A stretch of 64,000 bases of DNA from Homarus americanus (GCF_018991925.1 NW_024737068.1:10981860-11045859); one strand, 5' to 3'; shown: positions 11,746 through 24,611, numbered from the stretch's first letter. The notes: a model not told the origin generated them from the sequence alone. A program made the numbers and translations.

Positions 11746-11970
11746 CCAATCTATCCATCTACTCACCTCCTAATCTCCTACCCATTAACTCATCCACCTA
11801 TCCATTGACACACATCCCCACTCACTCACTCATCCATCCACCCAAAAGTCATCCAACTCCGCCACCTAGCAATCGACTCACCTACTTACCAATCTCTCTA
11901 CTCATCCATGCACATCCTCACTCATCCAGTCATCCATCCAGTCATCCATCTCCTCACAAGCCCAACAACC
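11746..11970. repeat. degenerate CATCCA/CTCATCC-rich tract
   Basis: Loose ACTCATCCA and CATCCAGT words continue from the telomere-like block. Irregular and probably decayed. Confidence 0.55.
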
Positions 11971-12040
11971 TTCCCCTCTACACAACTCGTATCAACATTG
12001 TCTCCCCGGCTCTGGTCAACACAGTGTCTGGGGGAGAGGG

Positions 12041-12120
12041 GAGGGAGGGGGAGACAAGAGGAGGGAGGGGGAGACAGGAGGAGGGAGGGGGAGACAGGAG
12101 GAGGGAAGGGGAAGAGGGAA
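12041..12120. repeat. 20-bp purine minisatellite, four copies
   Basis: Four tandem copies of GAGGGAGGGGGAGACAGGAG with minor changes (AAGAG, GGAAGGGG). Confidence 0.9.
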
Positions 12121-12249
12121 GGGTAATGAAATAAACAAGAGCAAAAATAAGCCTGGTACAATTTTAACGAAATTTACAAAAGAAAATTAAAACAATTTCA
12201 TGTCGCTAACTTTGACAGACAAGCATAAATAAACACGGACAAACACAGG

Positions 12250-12251
<2 letters not shown>

Positions 12252-12337
<86 letters not shown>
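12252..12337. repeat. (AC)n microsatellite
   Basis: About 42 AC units. Confidence 0.98.
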
Positions 12338-12339
<2 letters not shown>

Positions 12340-12417
12340 ACAAAGTGAAACAAATAATTAAAAAGAGAAAGATTGGTTGTAGTGTGTGGTTGAACAATTG
12401 AAAAAAAAATAATTGCA

Positions 12418-12421
<4 letters not shown>

Positions 12422-12451
<30 letters not shown>
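12422..12451. repeat. (AG)n microsatellite
   Basis: Fifteen AG units. Confidence 0.97.
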
Positions 12452-12456
<5 letters not shown>

Positions 12457-12661
12457 CCCGCTCCAATAACTAGGTCTTTTGTGGAAATGACATAATATCT
12501 GACAGGTAATTGCACCTCCAAGATGATAGCGGAAGAGATGAAACATATAAGGCTGTATATTTTTTCTCTGTATACGACAAGAGAGGATTACACCAAGCCT
12601 GGGACCCTGATTGGCTAGCGATAAAAGGCTCGCGATATCTAGTTGTTTACCTGATGTATTA

Positions 12662-12767
12662 TCCATCTATTTATCTATCTATCTATCAATCTATCTAGCT
12701 GTTTGTCTGTCTGTCTTCTCTGTTTGTCTGTGTTTCTCTTTTCTTCATTATTTATCTGTTCACTATT

Positions 12768-12811
<44 letters not shown>
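12662..12811. repeat. (TATC)n and (TC)n compound tract
   Basis: ATCTATCTATC repeats at 12662-12699, a TGTCTGTCTG segment, then (TC)n at 12771-12810. Confidence 0.9.
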
Positions 12812-12814
<3 letters not shown>

Positions 12815-12912
12815 TCACAACCAATATAAAAATAACACAATAAACTTCCTTCATAAATATATACATCTTAATTGAACACTGAGTCACGTTTTAAACACGG
12901 GAGAAAAATGTG

Positions 12913-12943
12913 AAGGTCAGAGGTCAAAGGTTAGAGGTCAAAG
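12913..12943. repeat. short AGGTCA direct-repeat cluster
   Basis: AAGGTCAGAGGTCAAAGG followed by TTAGAGGTCAAAG holds three AGGTCA half-sites and one AGGTTA in direct orientation, spaced as DR1/DR2-type nuclear-receptor elements. It resembles the units of the array at 18346-18650. Confidence 0.5.
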
Positions 12944-13030
12944 CTGTGTCTCTCAACTCATGTTTACTTAAAATAATAGCAGCTGGAGGCGGTGGCAGCA
13001 CTCAAGGGCCCTGTCATGAAAGGTTCCATC

Positions 13031-13069
13031 ATGGCAGACAAGAAAAAGATTGATTATCTTGATGAGTAA
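13031..13069 (+). other. 12-codon ATG frame in good start context
   Basis: ATCATGGCAGAC gives MADKKKIDYLDE then TAA (13067-13069). GA|GTAAAA at the end could act as a weak splice donor, so a first coding exon is conceivable. Too short to support, and followed by a long TG run. Confidence 0.12.
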
Positions 13070-13087
13070 AACAGCTATTGACCAAGG

Positions 13088-14522
<1,435 letters not shown>

Positions 14523-14607
14523 ACCTAACCCAACCTAACCTAACCTAGCACAGCCTAACCTAACCTAGCACAACCTAACCTAACCCAGCCTAACCTAACC
14601 TAAGCTA
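14523..14607. repeat. small TAACC (telomere-like) island
   Basis: AACCTAACCTAACC units interrupted by CCTAGCACAGCC and CCTAGCACAACC, giving a 25-bp secondary period. Confidence 0.8.
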
Positions 14608-14680
14608 CAGTAGTTGAGGTGGTCATTATACACCTCATAAGTTAAATAAAAAACGAATTTATAAAAGTAACCCAAATGTA

Positions 14681-15515
<835 letters not shown>

Positions 15516-15719
15516 GAGATGGCAACACTGCAGGGTATAAATAAGAGATGGTAACACTGCAGGGTATATAATAAGAGATTACAACACTCGGGGTATATGA
15601 GATGGCAACACTGCAGGGTATATAATAAGAGATGGTAACACTGCAGGGTATATAATATGAGATGGCAACACTGCAGGGTATATAATATGAGATGGCAACA
15701 CTGCAGGGTATATAATACA
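15516..15719. repeat. 30-bp minisatellite, seven copies
   Basis: Units begin at about 15516, 15545, 15575, 15599, 15629, 15659 and 15689 with core GAGATGGCAACACTGCAGGG and a TATATAATA linker. The third copy is shortened (ACACTCGGGG). Period 30 keeps the minus strand open (YYIPCSVAIS repeated), so the 271-codon minus-strand frame is a repeat artefact. Confidence 0.92.
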
Positions 15720-15779
15720 TTAAGAAGGAAAGAAAAGATTAAGAAAAATAACGATGAATGGAAGAACGTGATGATTGTG

Positions 15780-15990
15780 AGACGAAAGAAAATATGAATG
15801 TTTCTTACGAGTGAAAAGATGGACGGAGGGACGGACCAAGGAACAGACACACGGACAAACGTACAGACAGAATGACAAAGAAACACACGGATTGAAGGAC
15901 GGAATGCCAAACACACGAAGAAACAGACGGAAACACGGATGAATGAGCAGAAGGACGAACAGACAGAAGGACAGATGAAAGGTACCGTTC
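15780..15990. repeat. degenerate GGACGGAC/ACAGACAG purine tract
   Basis: Irregular four- to eight-base words GACGGA, ACAGAC and ACGGAC without a fixed period; a decayed tetranucleotide-type repeat. Confidence 0.6.
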
Positions 15991-16231
15991 CTACTAATGA
16001 GGCAAAATTTCCTAGAAACAAGAAAGGAAGCGAGTTCTAAGAAGCTTTATATTCTAAATTAATAATCTCGAGGGAATTTTGGGGCCCTATTTTTTAGGGG
16101 AAGATCATAAAATTTAGGGAAATTTCAGACAACCTACAAAAAAAATATATATATATAAAACGTCTAAATTTGGAGGCACATGAGGGAGATTTTACCTGTT
16201 TGTAGGGAAACTTTGTCTCTACGAGGGAAAT

Positions 16232-16515
16232 TTTTTAACGAGGAAGAACACGAAGATGATAATAAAAGGAGGAAGAACACGAAGGAGATAATAAAAGGAG
16301 GAAGAACATGAAGATGATAATAAAAGGAGGAAGAACATGAAGAAGATAATAAAAGGAGGAAGAACATGAAGATAATAAAAGGAGGAAGAACATGAAGAAG
16401 ATTATAAAAGGAGGAAGAACATGAAGATAATAAAAGGAGGAAGAACATGAAGAAGATAATAAAAGGAGGAAGAACATGAAGAAGATAATAAAAGGAGGAA
16501 GAACACGAAGGAGAG
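16232..16515. repeat. purine minisatellite GGAGGAAGAACATGAAGA
   Basis: Tandem units of about 25-31 bp, GGAGGAAGAACATGAAGA plus a GATAATAAAA linker of variable length, roughly ten copies. Leu/Ser/Phe-rich minus-strand frames arise from it. Confidence 0.92.
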
Positions 16516-16574
16516 AATTACAGGACTAGGAACATAAACAACTGAACTATACAAAGAAGAAGTACACCAACTGA

Positions 16575-16635
16575 GTGATAAAGGGAGGAGAAAGAGCAGG
16601 AGGAGAGGAGGAGGAGGAGGAGGAGGGAGGGAAGG
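16575..16635. repeat. (AGG)n-rich tract
   Basis: GGAGGAGGAGG run inside purine-rich DNA. Confidence 0.8.
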
Positions 16636-16835
16636 TAAAGTTAAATAAGACAAAGGGATAATACGAGAGAAGTACACAAGGAGAAAAGACGCAGGAAGGA
16701 GAGGCAATGTGTAACAAATCAAGGGTAAAAGACTAATGGGCGATTAGAAAGAGAAAAGTGTTAATTAGTTTAGAAAGAGGAAGGGAGAGAGAGGAGAAGT
16801 GACGAAGATGTAGATAATCAAGAGTAAATAAAGTG

Positions 16836-16872
16836 GAGAGAGAGAGAGAGAGAGAGAGAGAAGACGAAGCTA

Positions 16873-16919
<47 letters not shown>
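16836..16919. repeat. (GA)n and (TG)n microsatellites
   Basis: (GA)13 at 16836-16861 and (TG)22 at 16876-16919. Confidence 0.96.
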
Positions 16920-16920
<1 letters not shown>

Positions 16921-17394
16921 TAGGAGGTCCCAAAAATCCACAATAATTACAATCAAGACCATAGCAAATACGGGAAGAGAGCAGATGATTGTGAAAGAAA
17001 ATTGGAATGTTAAAATTTTTAAATAAAATAAACACTTCAGAAAACAATTAAACCTGAGACGTGAATTATTTGCGTCTCAAAACACAGAACAACAACAGCA
17101 ACAACAACAACACTTCACACGGTAATTCAAAGTCAAACATTATTATTTGTTTTATCATCCGCTTTTGTGTTTCTGAATCATCTTTATTTTCAGTCTTGTA
17201 TATTAAAGTTTTTTGTTCATATGTGTTTGTTTGTATGTTGCTTCGTTCTTGTTCACTCTGTTTTCTTGTTTTTTGTCTTTAACTCCTAGTTTTATTTACA
17301 TTTTGCTTTCATTTTTTTTTAGTTGTTTATAAGTTTGGTCTCATTCCTTATTATCTCTACCGACAACTACGAGCCAGGGTATTGTTTTCGGTCC
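16920..17394. other. single-copy DNA with a short (AAC)n
   Basis: AACAACAACAGCAACAAC at about 17090-17112; otherwise nothing recognised. Confidence 0.5.
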
Positions 17395-17616
17395 TGTCTG
17401 TCTATCTGTCGGTCTTGTCTGTTTGTCTGTCTGTCTTATCTGATTGTCTGTCTGTCGGTCTTGTCTGTCTGTCTTGTCTGTCTGTCGGTCTTGTCTGTCT
17501 GTCGGTCTTGTCTGTCTGTCTGTCGGTCTAGTCTATCTGTCTGTCTGATTGTCTGTCTGTCGGTCTTGTCTGTCTGTCGGTCTTGTCTGTCTGTCTGTCG
17601 GTCTAGTCTATCTGTC
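17395..17616. repeat. (TGTC)n-derived minisatellite
   Basis: GTCTGTCTGTCGGTCTTGTC words. A segment of about 75 bp containing GTCGGTCTAGTCTATCTGTC is duplicated (about 17523 and 17597), so a simple TGTC run has evolved a longer period. Confidence 0.88.
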
Positions 17617-18054
17617 CCCAATATAACTAGAAAACAGGTATGTGGATTTACTCTAAACTTACCAATTATGATCAACAGAAGAAGTTTTACAATGATATAC
17701 TTTCGGTACAAATGGCGCCAAAAACTGACTTGGTTCGTGAAATGGCAACACTTATAAGTTATTTTAGTGAATGTTAAAGAAAATGACGACACGAGACAGT
17801 TTTCAGCGATGACTACATTAATTTACACTAACGGCATAACTCTTGTAAATCGACCTAACTCCTGCCATGGTAACGGTTCGCGGGCACAGTTCGCTTCACC
17901 TCCAATGATTTAATTAATTTTGTTTACCTTTTCCTAATACTTTTTTTTTCTTCCATCGACAACAATTACAAGAATCTCCACCCCCTGAAGCTTGATGGTA
18001 GTGATATTTAACACTATTTCACCTCGGTCTAGTACAGCGAGGTTTGTATAGATG
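17617..18054. other. single-copy DNA, no gene
   Basis: Nothing recognised. Confidence 0.5.
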
Positions 18055-18126
18055 TCAAAGGTTAGAAATCAAAGAAAGAATTGTAGTAGGGATCAAAGGA
18101 ATCAAATAGAGGGGTTACAGGGATAA
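18055..18126. repeat. decayed left arm of the GGTCAAAGGTCA array
   Basis: GTCAAAGGTTAGAAATCAAAG and GATCAAAGGAATCAAATAGA plus GGGGTTACAGGG are diverged versions of the unit found intact at 18346-18650, now separated from it by a SINE. Confidence 0.6.
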
Positions 18127-18300
18127 AAGTGGTGCAGTGGCTGAGTGAATACTATGCTCGCCTCCAGTCCTAGTGGCCGCTGGTTTGTACCTGACATCCT
18201 TAGTTTACCACACTGTAAATGGACACCTAACTTTACGGATGGGGAAGTGAAGGTGGTTGAGTGCAGTACCGGTCACACTTCTGGCCTTGCATACCGAAAA
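18127..18300 (+). mobile_element. tRNA-derived SINE
   Basis: The segment opens with a Pol III A-box-like TGGCTGAGTGAA (18138-18149), and a B-box-like GGTTTGTACCT follows at 18182-18192. The spacing is typical of a tRNA head. The tRNA-unrelated body continues with ACTGTAAATGGACACC and GGGGAAGTGAAGGTGG. No intact tRNA cloverleaf is claimed. Its right boundary is approximate. It lies between a decayed and a well-preserved part of the same tandem array, as expected of an insertion. Family assignment is inference. Confidence 0.6.
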
Positions 18301-18345
18301 GATAATTCGTAGTAAATGTGTTATATACTGGAACAATTTTTCCTA

Positions 18346-18650
18346 TCGGTCAAAGGTCACAGGGGTCAAAGGTCACTCAAATAGAGGGTCACAGGGGTTA
18401 AAGGTCACATGGGTCAAAGGTTACACAAATAGAGGGTCACAGGGGTCAAAGTTCACACAAATAGAGGGTCACAGGGGTCCAAGGTCACACAAATAAGGTG
18501 TCACAGGGGTCAAAGGTCACAAAAATAGGGCGTCACAGGGGTCAAAGGTCATACAAATAGAATCACGGGGGTCAAAGGTCATACAAATAGAGGATCACAG
18601 GGTCAAAGGTCATACAAATAGAGGGTCACAGGGGTCACAGGTCACCCTTA
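18346..18650. repeat. 32-bp minisatellite with DR1-like nuclear-receptor motifs
   Basis: Nine or ten units of about 32 bp: CAAAGGTCACACAAATAGAG followed by GGTCACAGGGGT. Each unit junction makes GGGTCAAAGGTCA, a direct repeat of RGGTCA with one-base spacing (DR1). Perfect copies start at about 18363, 18507, 18538, 18568 and 18600; variants lie at 18395, 18411, 18443, 18475 and 18632. DR1 is the known site class of HNF4, RXR/USP and COUP-TF homologues. Whether any binding occurs is unknown. Confidence 0.9.
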
Positions 18651-18767
18651 ATGTTCTCATATTACAGAGCTATCTCGCTCAGGTCGACGCTCCTTATCTA
18701 TTTTTAGGAGTAGAAAATCTGTACCAGTGTTATAATACTTGTTTACATCCACCTTAGACCAGCTCTT
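18651..18767. other. short single-copy spacer
   Basis: No feature recognised. Confidence 0.5.
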
Positions 18768-19240
18768 AAGTAGGAGGAGGAGGAGGAAGGGAAGGAGAGA
18801 GGAAGAGGAAGAAGAGGAAGAAGAGGAGAGGAAGGAGGAGGAGGAGGAGGAGGAAGAGGAAGAGGGAAGAGGGAGGAGGAGGAGAGGAAGAAGGAAGAGG
18901 AAGAGGGAGAGGAAAGAGGAGGAGGAGGAGGAGGAAGAGGAAGGAAGGAAGGAAGGAGGAAGGAAGGAGGGAGGAGGAGGAGGGGAAGGAGGAGGAGGAG
19001 GAGGAGGGAGGAGGAGGAGGAAGGAGGAGGAGGAGGAGGAGGAGGAGGAGGAGGAGGAGGGAGGAAGGGAGGAGGAAGGGATGGTGGTAGGGGGAGGAGG
19101 AGGGATGGTGGTGGGGAGGGAAGAGGATGAGGGGTGTAGTAGGGAGGAGGAGGAGGAAGGGATGGTGGTAGGGAGGAGGAGGAAGGGATGGTGGTAGGGA
19201 GGAGGAGGAAGAGGAAGGAGCCTTGAATATAATGGCTAGA
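18768..19240. repeat. 470-bp purine tract, (AGG)/(GAAG)-type
   Basis: Nearly pure G/A on the plus strand, dominated by AGGAGGAGG, GGAAGAGG and GGAAGGAAGG, with GGATGGTGGTAGGG insertions in the last third. Glu-rich plus and Pro/Ser/Leu-rich minus frames are artefacts. Long mirror-like homopurine DNA can form triplex (H-DNA). Confidence 0.95.
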
Positions 19241-19307
19241 GAGGAGGAGGAGAAGTGTCGCCAACAGCGTAGCAATTACTGAACTTTGCAACACTTGAAG
19301 CGTGGTT

Positions 19308-19585
19308 TCCGCCTCCTGTTGTTGCTGTTACTGTTGCTGTTATTGTTGCTGTTATTGCTGCTGTTAAATACTGTTGTTGCTGTTGCTCTTATTGCTACTG
19401 TTAATGTTGTTGTTGCTATTACTGTTGCTATTATTACTGCTGTTAATACTGTTATTGCTGTTGCTATTATTTTTTCCCGGCTGCTGTTATTAGTAATGTT
19501 GCTGCCATTAGTACTGTTGTTGTTGCTGGTACTCTTGTCGTTGCTGTTGATAATACTGTTGTAGTCGTACTTGTGTTATTGTTGT
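19308..19585. repeat. imperfect (GTTGCT/GTTATT) trinucleotide tract
   Basis: GTTGCTGTTACTGTTGC words in register modulo three over about 270 bp; the Leu-rich open frame is a consequence. Confidence 0.9.
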
Positions 19586-19666
19586 TAGGGTTATCACCGG
19601 AGATGAGATATTTGTTATCTTAATAGACAGTTTGTTATTGTTTGAGCGAGAGGTTTGATGTACAGG

Positions 19667-19880
19667 AACGTTCGTCTATCCAGTGTAACGTTCGTCTATC
19701 CTATGAAAAGTTCGTCTATCCAGTGGAACATTAGTCTATCCAGTGTAACGTTCGTCTATCCAGTGAAACGTTCGTCTATCCTATGAAATGTTCGTCTATC
19801 CAGTGGAACATTAGTCTAACCAGTGAAACGTTCGTCTATCCAGTGGAACATTAGTCTATCCATTGAAATGTTCGTATCTT
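19667..19880. repeat. 20-bp minisatellite, 11 copies
   Basis: Exactly 20-bp period: AACGTTCGTCTATCCAGTGT with TATGA, GGAACATTAG and CATTG variants. Units start every 20 bases from 19667 to 19867. Confidence 0.95.
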
Positions 19881-20215
19881 TTGAATACCTAGAACAACCC
19901 ACTATTCCTATCCTTCCCAAAAGTACCCATTTAAGCATTCTTCTATCACCAAAACCTATCCCGTGTTGTTTACCACCCCATGATCTATCCACCAACGAGT
20001 TCATCTATCCGAAACGTCCCTCTCGTCTTATAACAACCCCCTATCTATCTATCGATCTATTTACTAAACATTCCAACTATCCAAAACCCACAAAAACAAA
20101 CCCACTTTCATCCACTATCCCCTCCCTCTCCCTCCCCCGTGACGAGCACCTTCTCATAAGCACTTCCTTCCTATCCACCCAAGCGTTCGCCTATCCGGAT
20201 TATCTCCCAGGTTAG
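19881..20215. repeat. decayed continuation of the 20-bp minisatellite
   Basis: Scattered GTTCATCTATCC, CGTTCGCCTATCC and CCACTATCCC words in a CT-rich stretch. They look like old units of the neighbouring array; no gene. Confidence 0.5.
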
Positions 20216-20297
20216 GTCACTACCATGAAATTCAAGGATAGAAGCCGTCCATTGTGCTGCTGAGAACGCCATTGTTACGAGAATTGTTTCCATTCAA

Positions 20298-20515
20298 GGA
20301 TTAAAAAAAAACAAAAAAACGCCCAAGGAAATAAAAATAAGGGAAGGTCTCTTTATCGACCCTAAATTTTATGGCTTATTTTAAGGAGTTGTTTTAGGGG
20401 GGTGGAGGATTAAAAAAAAACAAAAAAACGCCCAAGGAAATAAAAATAAGGGAAGGTCTCTTTATCGACCCTAAATTTTATGGCTTATTTTAAGGAGTTG
20501 TTTTAGGGGGGTGGA
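20298..20515. repeat. perfect 109-bp tandem duplication
   Basis: 20298-20406 and 20407-20515 appear identical base for base, including the nine-A run, the seven-A run and the GGGGGG near the end. Each copy has GCCCAAGGAAATAAAAATAA followed by GGGAAGGTCTC. The second copy runs straight into the G-rich minisatellite. Confidence 0.93.
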
Positions 20516-20826
20516 GGTGGGTGGGTAGCGGGGTGGAGGTGGGTGGAGGTGTGGGTGGGTAGCGGGGTGGAGGTGGGTGGGTGTAGTTGGGTGGAGGTGG
20601 GTGGGGTAGCGGGGTGGAGGTGGGTGGGGTAGCTGGGTGGGTAGCGGGGTGGAGGTGGGCGGAGGTGGGTGGATAGGGGTGGAGGTGGGTGGATAGGGGG
20701 GTGGAGGTGGGTGGGGAGATGTGGAGGTGGGTGGGTAGGGGGTGGGTATGGGTGGAGGTGGGTGGGTGGGGCTGGTGGGTAGCAGGGTGGGAGGTGGGTG
20801 GGAGGGTGGGTGGGGAGGGGGGGATG
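20516..20826. repeat. G-rich minisatellite GGTGGAGGTGGGTGGGTAGC
   Basis: Irregular units of GGTGGAGGTGGGTGG plus GTAGCGGG, ATAGGGG or GTAGTT linkers. Many closely spaced G-runs on one strand give G-quadruplex potential. Confidence 0.93.
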
Positions 20827-20937
20827 TGGTGAGTGTGTTTGTAGGTTCTGATGCTCCATGGGTTATTTTATTTAGTGTTTCCTTATTGGTGAAGAAGAGG
20901 GAAGAGGGAAGAGGGAAAGATAGGATAGCTGGTGTCC

Positions 20938-21012
<75 letters not shown>

Positions 21013-21071
21013 GTGTGTGTGTGTGTTGTGTGTGTGTGTGTGTTGTGTGTGTGTTGTGTGTGTTGTGTGTT

Positions 21072-21149
<78 letters not shown>

Positions 21150-21163
21150 GTGTGTGTGTGTGT

Positions 21164-21225
<62 letters not shown>

Positions 21226-21226
21226 T
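20938..21226. repeat. (TG)n microsatellite with TTG interruptions
   Basis: About 290 bp of TG with a cluster of GTTGTG interruptions near 21008-21072 and single ones at 21148 and 21168. Confidence 0.97.
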
Positions 21227-21302
21227 ACAACTATTAACGCATATAAGGAAAAGATGATGAGACTAATGAAGATAATAAAAACGAGGAGAAAAAGAGGAAA
21301 CT

Positions 21303-21309
21303 GAGAGAG

Positions 21310-21403
<94 letters not shown>
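21303..21403. repeat. (GA)n microsatellite
   Basis: About 50 GA units with one GAGGAG interruption, 75 bp after the TG run. Confidence 0.97.
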
Positions 21404-21407
<4 letters not shown>

Positions 21408-21461
21408 TTCCAGTTTACTGTGTCTACTGGAGTGTTATTTCAACCTTCCAGTCAACAAAAC

Positions 21462-21555
21462 CTCAGTTAGTTGTCAGTTAAGGAAAGCTCAGTTAGTTGT
21501 CAGTTAAGGAGAGCTCAGTTAGTTGTCAGTTAAGGAGAGCTCAGTTAGTTGTCAA
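21462..21555. repeat. 26-bp minisatellite, four copies
   Basis: CTCAGTTAGTTGTCAGTTAA plus GGAGAG, starting at about 21462, 21488, 21514 and 21540; the last is partial. Confidence 0.92.
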
Positions 21556-22167
21556 TTCTCTAAGCGTTGAGTACAATGATTTAACCCTTTAAGTATAACG
21601 AGTTCACCTCTCGAGTACGATGGCTTTACCTCTTGAATACAATGATTTAGGACCCCAGATGATGACCAAAAACCCCTTAAATACGATGACGAACCTTCCT
21701 CCCGGCTACACCCCATCCTTCACCTCACACCTTCACCCTCGGCTACACCTCCTTCACTTCTCGCCACACCTCCTTCACACCCTCGGCTACACACATCCTT
21801 CCCCACCCCACGCTACAGCCCCTCCTCCCCAGCTACCCTGTTCTCCTCCCTCCCTCCCTCGGCTGAAACTTAAGTTATACGTAAAAATCAATTAAATTCT
21901 AAACCCTTCATTGATAACTTCGTCTATATATATACTGTACTTACATATACACGTCACCACCTCCTACATACCTGCAAATAAATAAAAGGCAAAATTATAG
22001 TCAATCCAGTTACTTAATACACAATTATACATACATGGATTATAATTATATGATAGACATTTAATATGGGCATGTGTTGTACCGCGCCTCTGTCGGTATT
22101 GGTTAGGTCTTCGTATAATATCTCTCCCAAAGCTTCAGAAATCCGCCAGTCAGTTGTCAAAATAAAC
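21556..22167. other. single-copy DNA, no gene
   Basis: CT-rich near 21700-21860, with loose CGGCTACAC words; otherwise nothing recognised. Confidence 0.45.
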
Positions 22168-22227
22168 CCGCTGTGCCACACCATCACCCGCTGTGCCACA
22201 CCATCACCCGCTGTGCCACACCCAATC
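22168..22227. repeat. 20-bp tandem repeat, three copies
   Basis: CCGCTGTGCCACACCATCAC repeated, with the third copy diverging after CCACACC. Confidence 0.9.
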
Positions 22228-22288
22228 AAAGCATCCTAAACTGTACCCTGGTATGTCATAGAACCACTTACAACACTTTTATTGATTC

Positions 22289-22309
22289 TCATACATACAT
22301 ACATACTTA

Positions 22310-22360
<51 letters not shown>

Positions 22361-22373
22361 ACACACACACAAC
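22289..22373. repeat. (ATAC)n-(CTA)n-(AC)n compound microsatellite
   Basis: Three simple repeats in direct succession. Confidence 0.96.
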
Positions 22374-22439
22374 AATATCAATTCCCCCACACCATCGCCA
22401 CTATCACTGCTTCCTCTTCACACCCGGACATTCCCAATC

Positions 22440-22570
22440 TCTGCTAATTTTGCTGTTATTGCTGCTGTAGCCGGGACGCTCTGTCATATCACACAGCCGC
22501 GGCCCGCAGGACTCGGTGGAAGGCCTGCATGTAAATCACCTTTGGGGTACGGCCTAGAATAGACAATTGA
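22440..22570. other. locally GC-rich segment
   Basis: GCCGGGACGCTCTG and CACAGCCGCGGCCCGCAGG stand out in AT-rich surroundings. No gene or tRNA fold recognised; possibly part of an unidentified transposon. Confidence 0.3.
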
Positions 22571-22773
22571 ATAGTGAGTTACGCACGGATGTCTTGTTTC
22601 AGGATGCCTCTTGTATACAACTCGTCTGCACCTCTGTTTTAAATAGTTGCCTTTCTTATAATATTTTTCTCTACTCTTTCTCCTGTTCTATAAAAGGGAA
22701 GCAGGAGAGAGAGAGAGAGGAGAATATACCCAGAGGAGAATCAATTATATCAGTTATCTCTCTGTCTCTCTGT

Positions 22774-22838
22774 GGATGGATGGATGGATGGATGGATGGA
22801 TGGATGGATGGATGGATGGATGGATGGATGGACGGACG
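22774..22838. repeat. (GGAT)n microsatellite
   Basis: About 14 GGAT units then GGACGGAC. Confidence 0.96.
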
Positions 22839-24611
22839 GACTGCTTGGTAGATCAGATGTCTTAGGTTTCTTATAGCCACGTAAACATCACAATAAATCA
22901 AGGGTCGTGCAGGGTAAAGCGCCTCCGTGTTCCTGGGTCAGAATAAGCTGCCTCTACCTCCCTCCTGACGTAAACTCCAATTATAGCGGTGATGCCTTTC
23001 AGGTCGCCCAGGATCACTGCAGATGGAGGTTCACCCAGATTAAGTATATATAAACGAGGAGAAATTGAAGGGACCAAAAATGTGAAAATTCAGTTAAAAA
23101 GTCCAGAATTTGACTCAATTTATCTCTGTGTATATCTTTGAAATGTCGAATCTGTTATCCTGGAAATTCGAAATAAAAAGAAAAGTTTAATTTCCTTTGG
23201 CGTTAGGTAAGAAAGCTTAGGCAGAGGAAATAAGAGAGCTTATGACTTTCTCAGCTTTTGTGGAAGATCGGGACTCTTGGCTGTGTGGGGGAAAGAATGA
23301 ATGTTTTTAATCTTCCTTCTGCCAAGAGTGAGGGATTATACCAGAGGAGATCCCCTCAAGCTACACACACACTTCCACGTTCCAAGAACCACTTTTAGAG
23401 GTCCTGGAGGAATTTAAGTACCCCCCAGACATTCCAGGAACCACTCCCAGGTGTAAGACGTGATAGTTGACGAGTGCTATTTTCAAAAAATTATTCTACA
23501 CTTAACCTTTATTTAATTAAAGGAGTCGCTGTAGACCAACCAACTTCTTAAAAGGTATGCCGGCGAGGCTCATGATCATACAGTAAATACTTCCAGACAT
23601 AAATTTGGAAACCAAATAATGCTTCTAAACTTCCAGGAACTGTTTACCGGCTAGCATAAAATTGAAGATTCCGCCCAAAGATCTGGTTACACGAGAAACT
23701 TAGGAGATGGCTGCCACAGCTTTTAAACTTTTCCATTATATAATTCTAAGTGTAGACGTGAAGGTTATTTACTACTTGTGAACTTCCAGGAAATAATCTA
23801 TCAGACATCCTAATATTGGAGGTGGTGCTTCAGCCTCCAGCCACTCCACGATCACCTTCTGGGGGTTTATTAGACGGCTGGCTGAGGCTCTACACGTCTC
23901 ACTCCCCACTTCTCAGACGTATTAGTAAAGGTTGGCTAATACTTGACGCCTCACAAGCACTACTCTGTTATGTAGCCTGAACCTAATGACATTTTTCCCC
24001 AAGACACTTTTAAGCAGTCCAAAACCATCCTCTAGAGATACACGGGAGAGAGGCTTTATTTTTTCAGTAACCACTTCCAAATGTACTAACTAACACTTGT
24101 GGATGCTCAAGATGTAATATATTCAGGTACTACAGGACACGACCAGCTTCAAGAGGAATAAGAAGAGTTACTCTAAGTACTAGGAACCACTTCCAGACAC
24201 TCATCAGACTCTTGGGAGCTAAAATATCGTCTAACAGGACACTACAGATGACTTCCCAGTCTCGTAACACTTTATTACGTCTAGAGGGCTGTGGGGCGGG
24301 CTCTCAGCCTCTCACAAATACTTCCAAATGCAAATGAAGAAGATAATGAGAGAGAGAGAGAGACTGACCTTCCAGGAACAATATACAGTGACCTGGGCGG
24401 GAACACCCCCTGGGTGAGAGTACTGTACTTAGATGGTCAGGATATACTGTTTCATTAACTATGTGAGGCCATGGGGAGTCTGCCAACTCTTCAGAGGCTT
24501 TAATTAAATTTGCGACAGAGCGGGAGGGGGGAGGGGGGGAGGCTGAACAGACTGTAAAAATGTTCGAGGTTTGATATAACGTCGGTGCCTCATGAAGACG
24601 TTTGTGGTAAG

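Noticed and set aside
13031..13069. MADKKKIDYLDE mini-frame as a first exon
   Set aside because: Twelve codons, weak GTAAAA donor, followed by a 120-bp TG run.
18127..18200. Functional tRNA gene
   Set aside because: A and B boxes are present but no cloverleaf or acceptor stem can be closed; it fits a SINE head.
22014..22229. Minus-strand frame with DWRISEALGEILYEDL
   Set aside because: Looks somewhat protein-like but its upstream part is the 20-bp CCGCTGTGCCACACCATCAC repeat and no domain is recognised.
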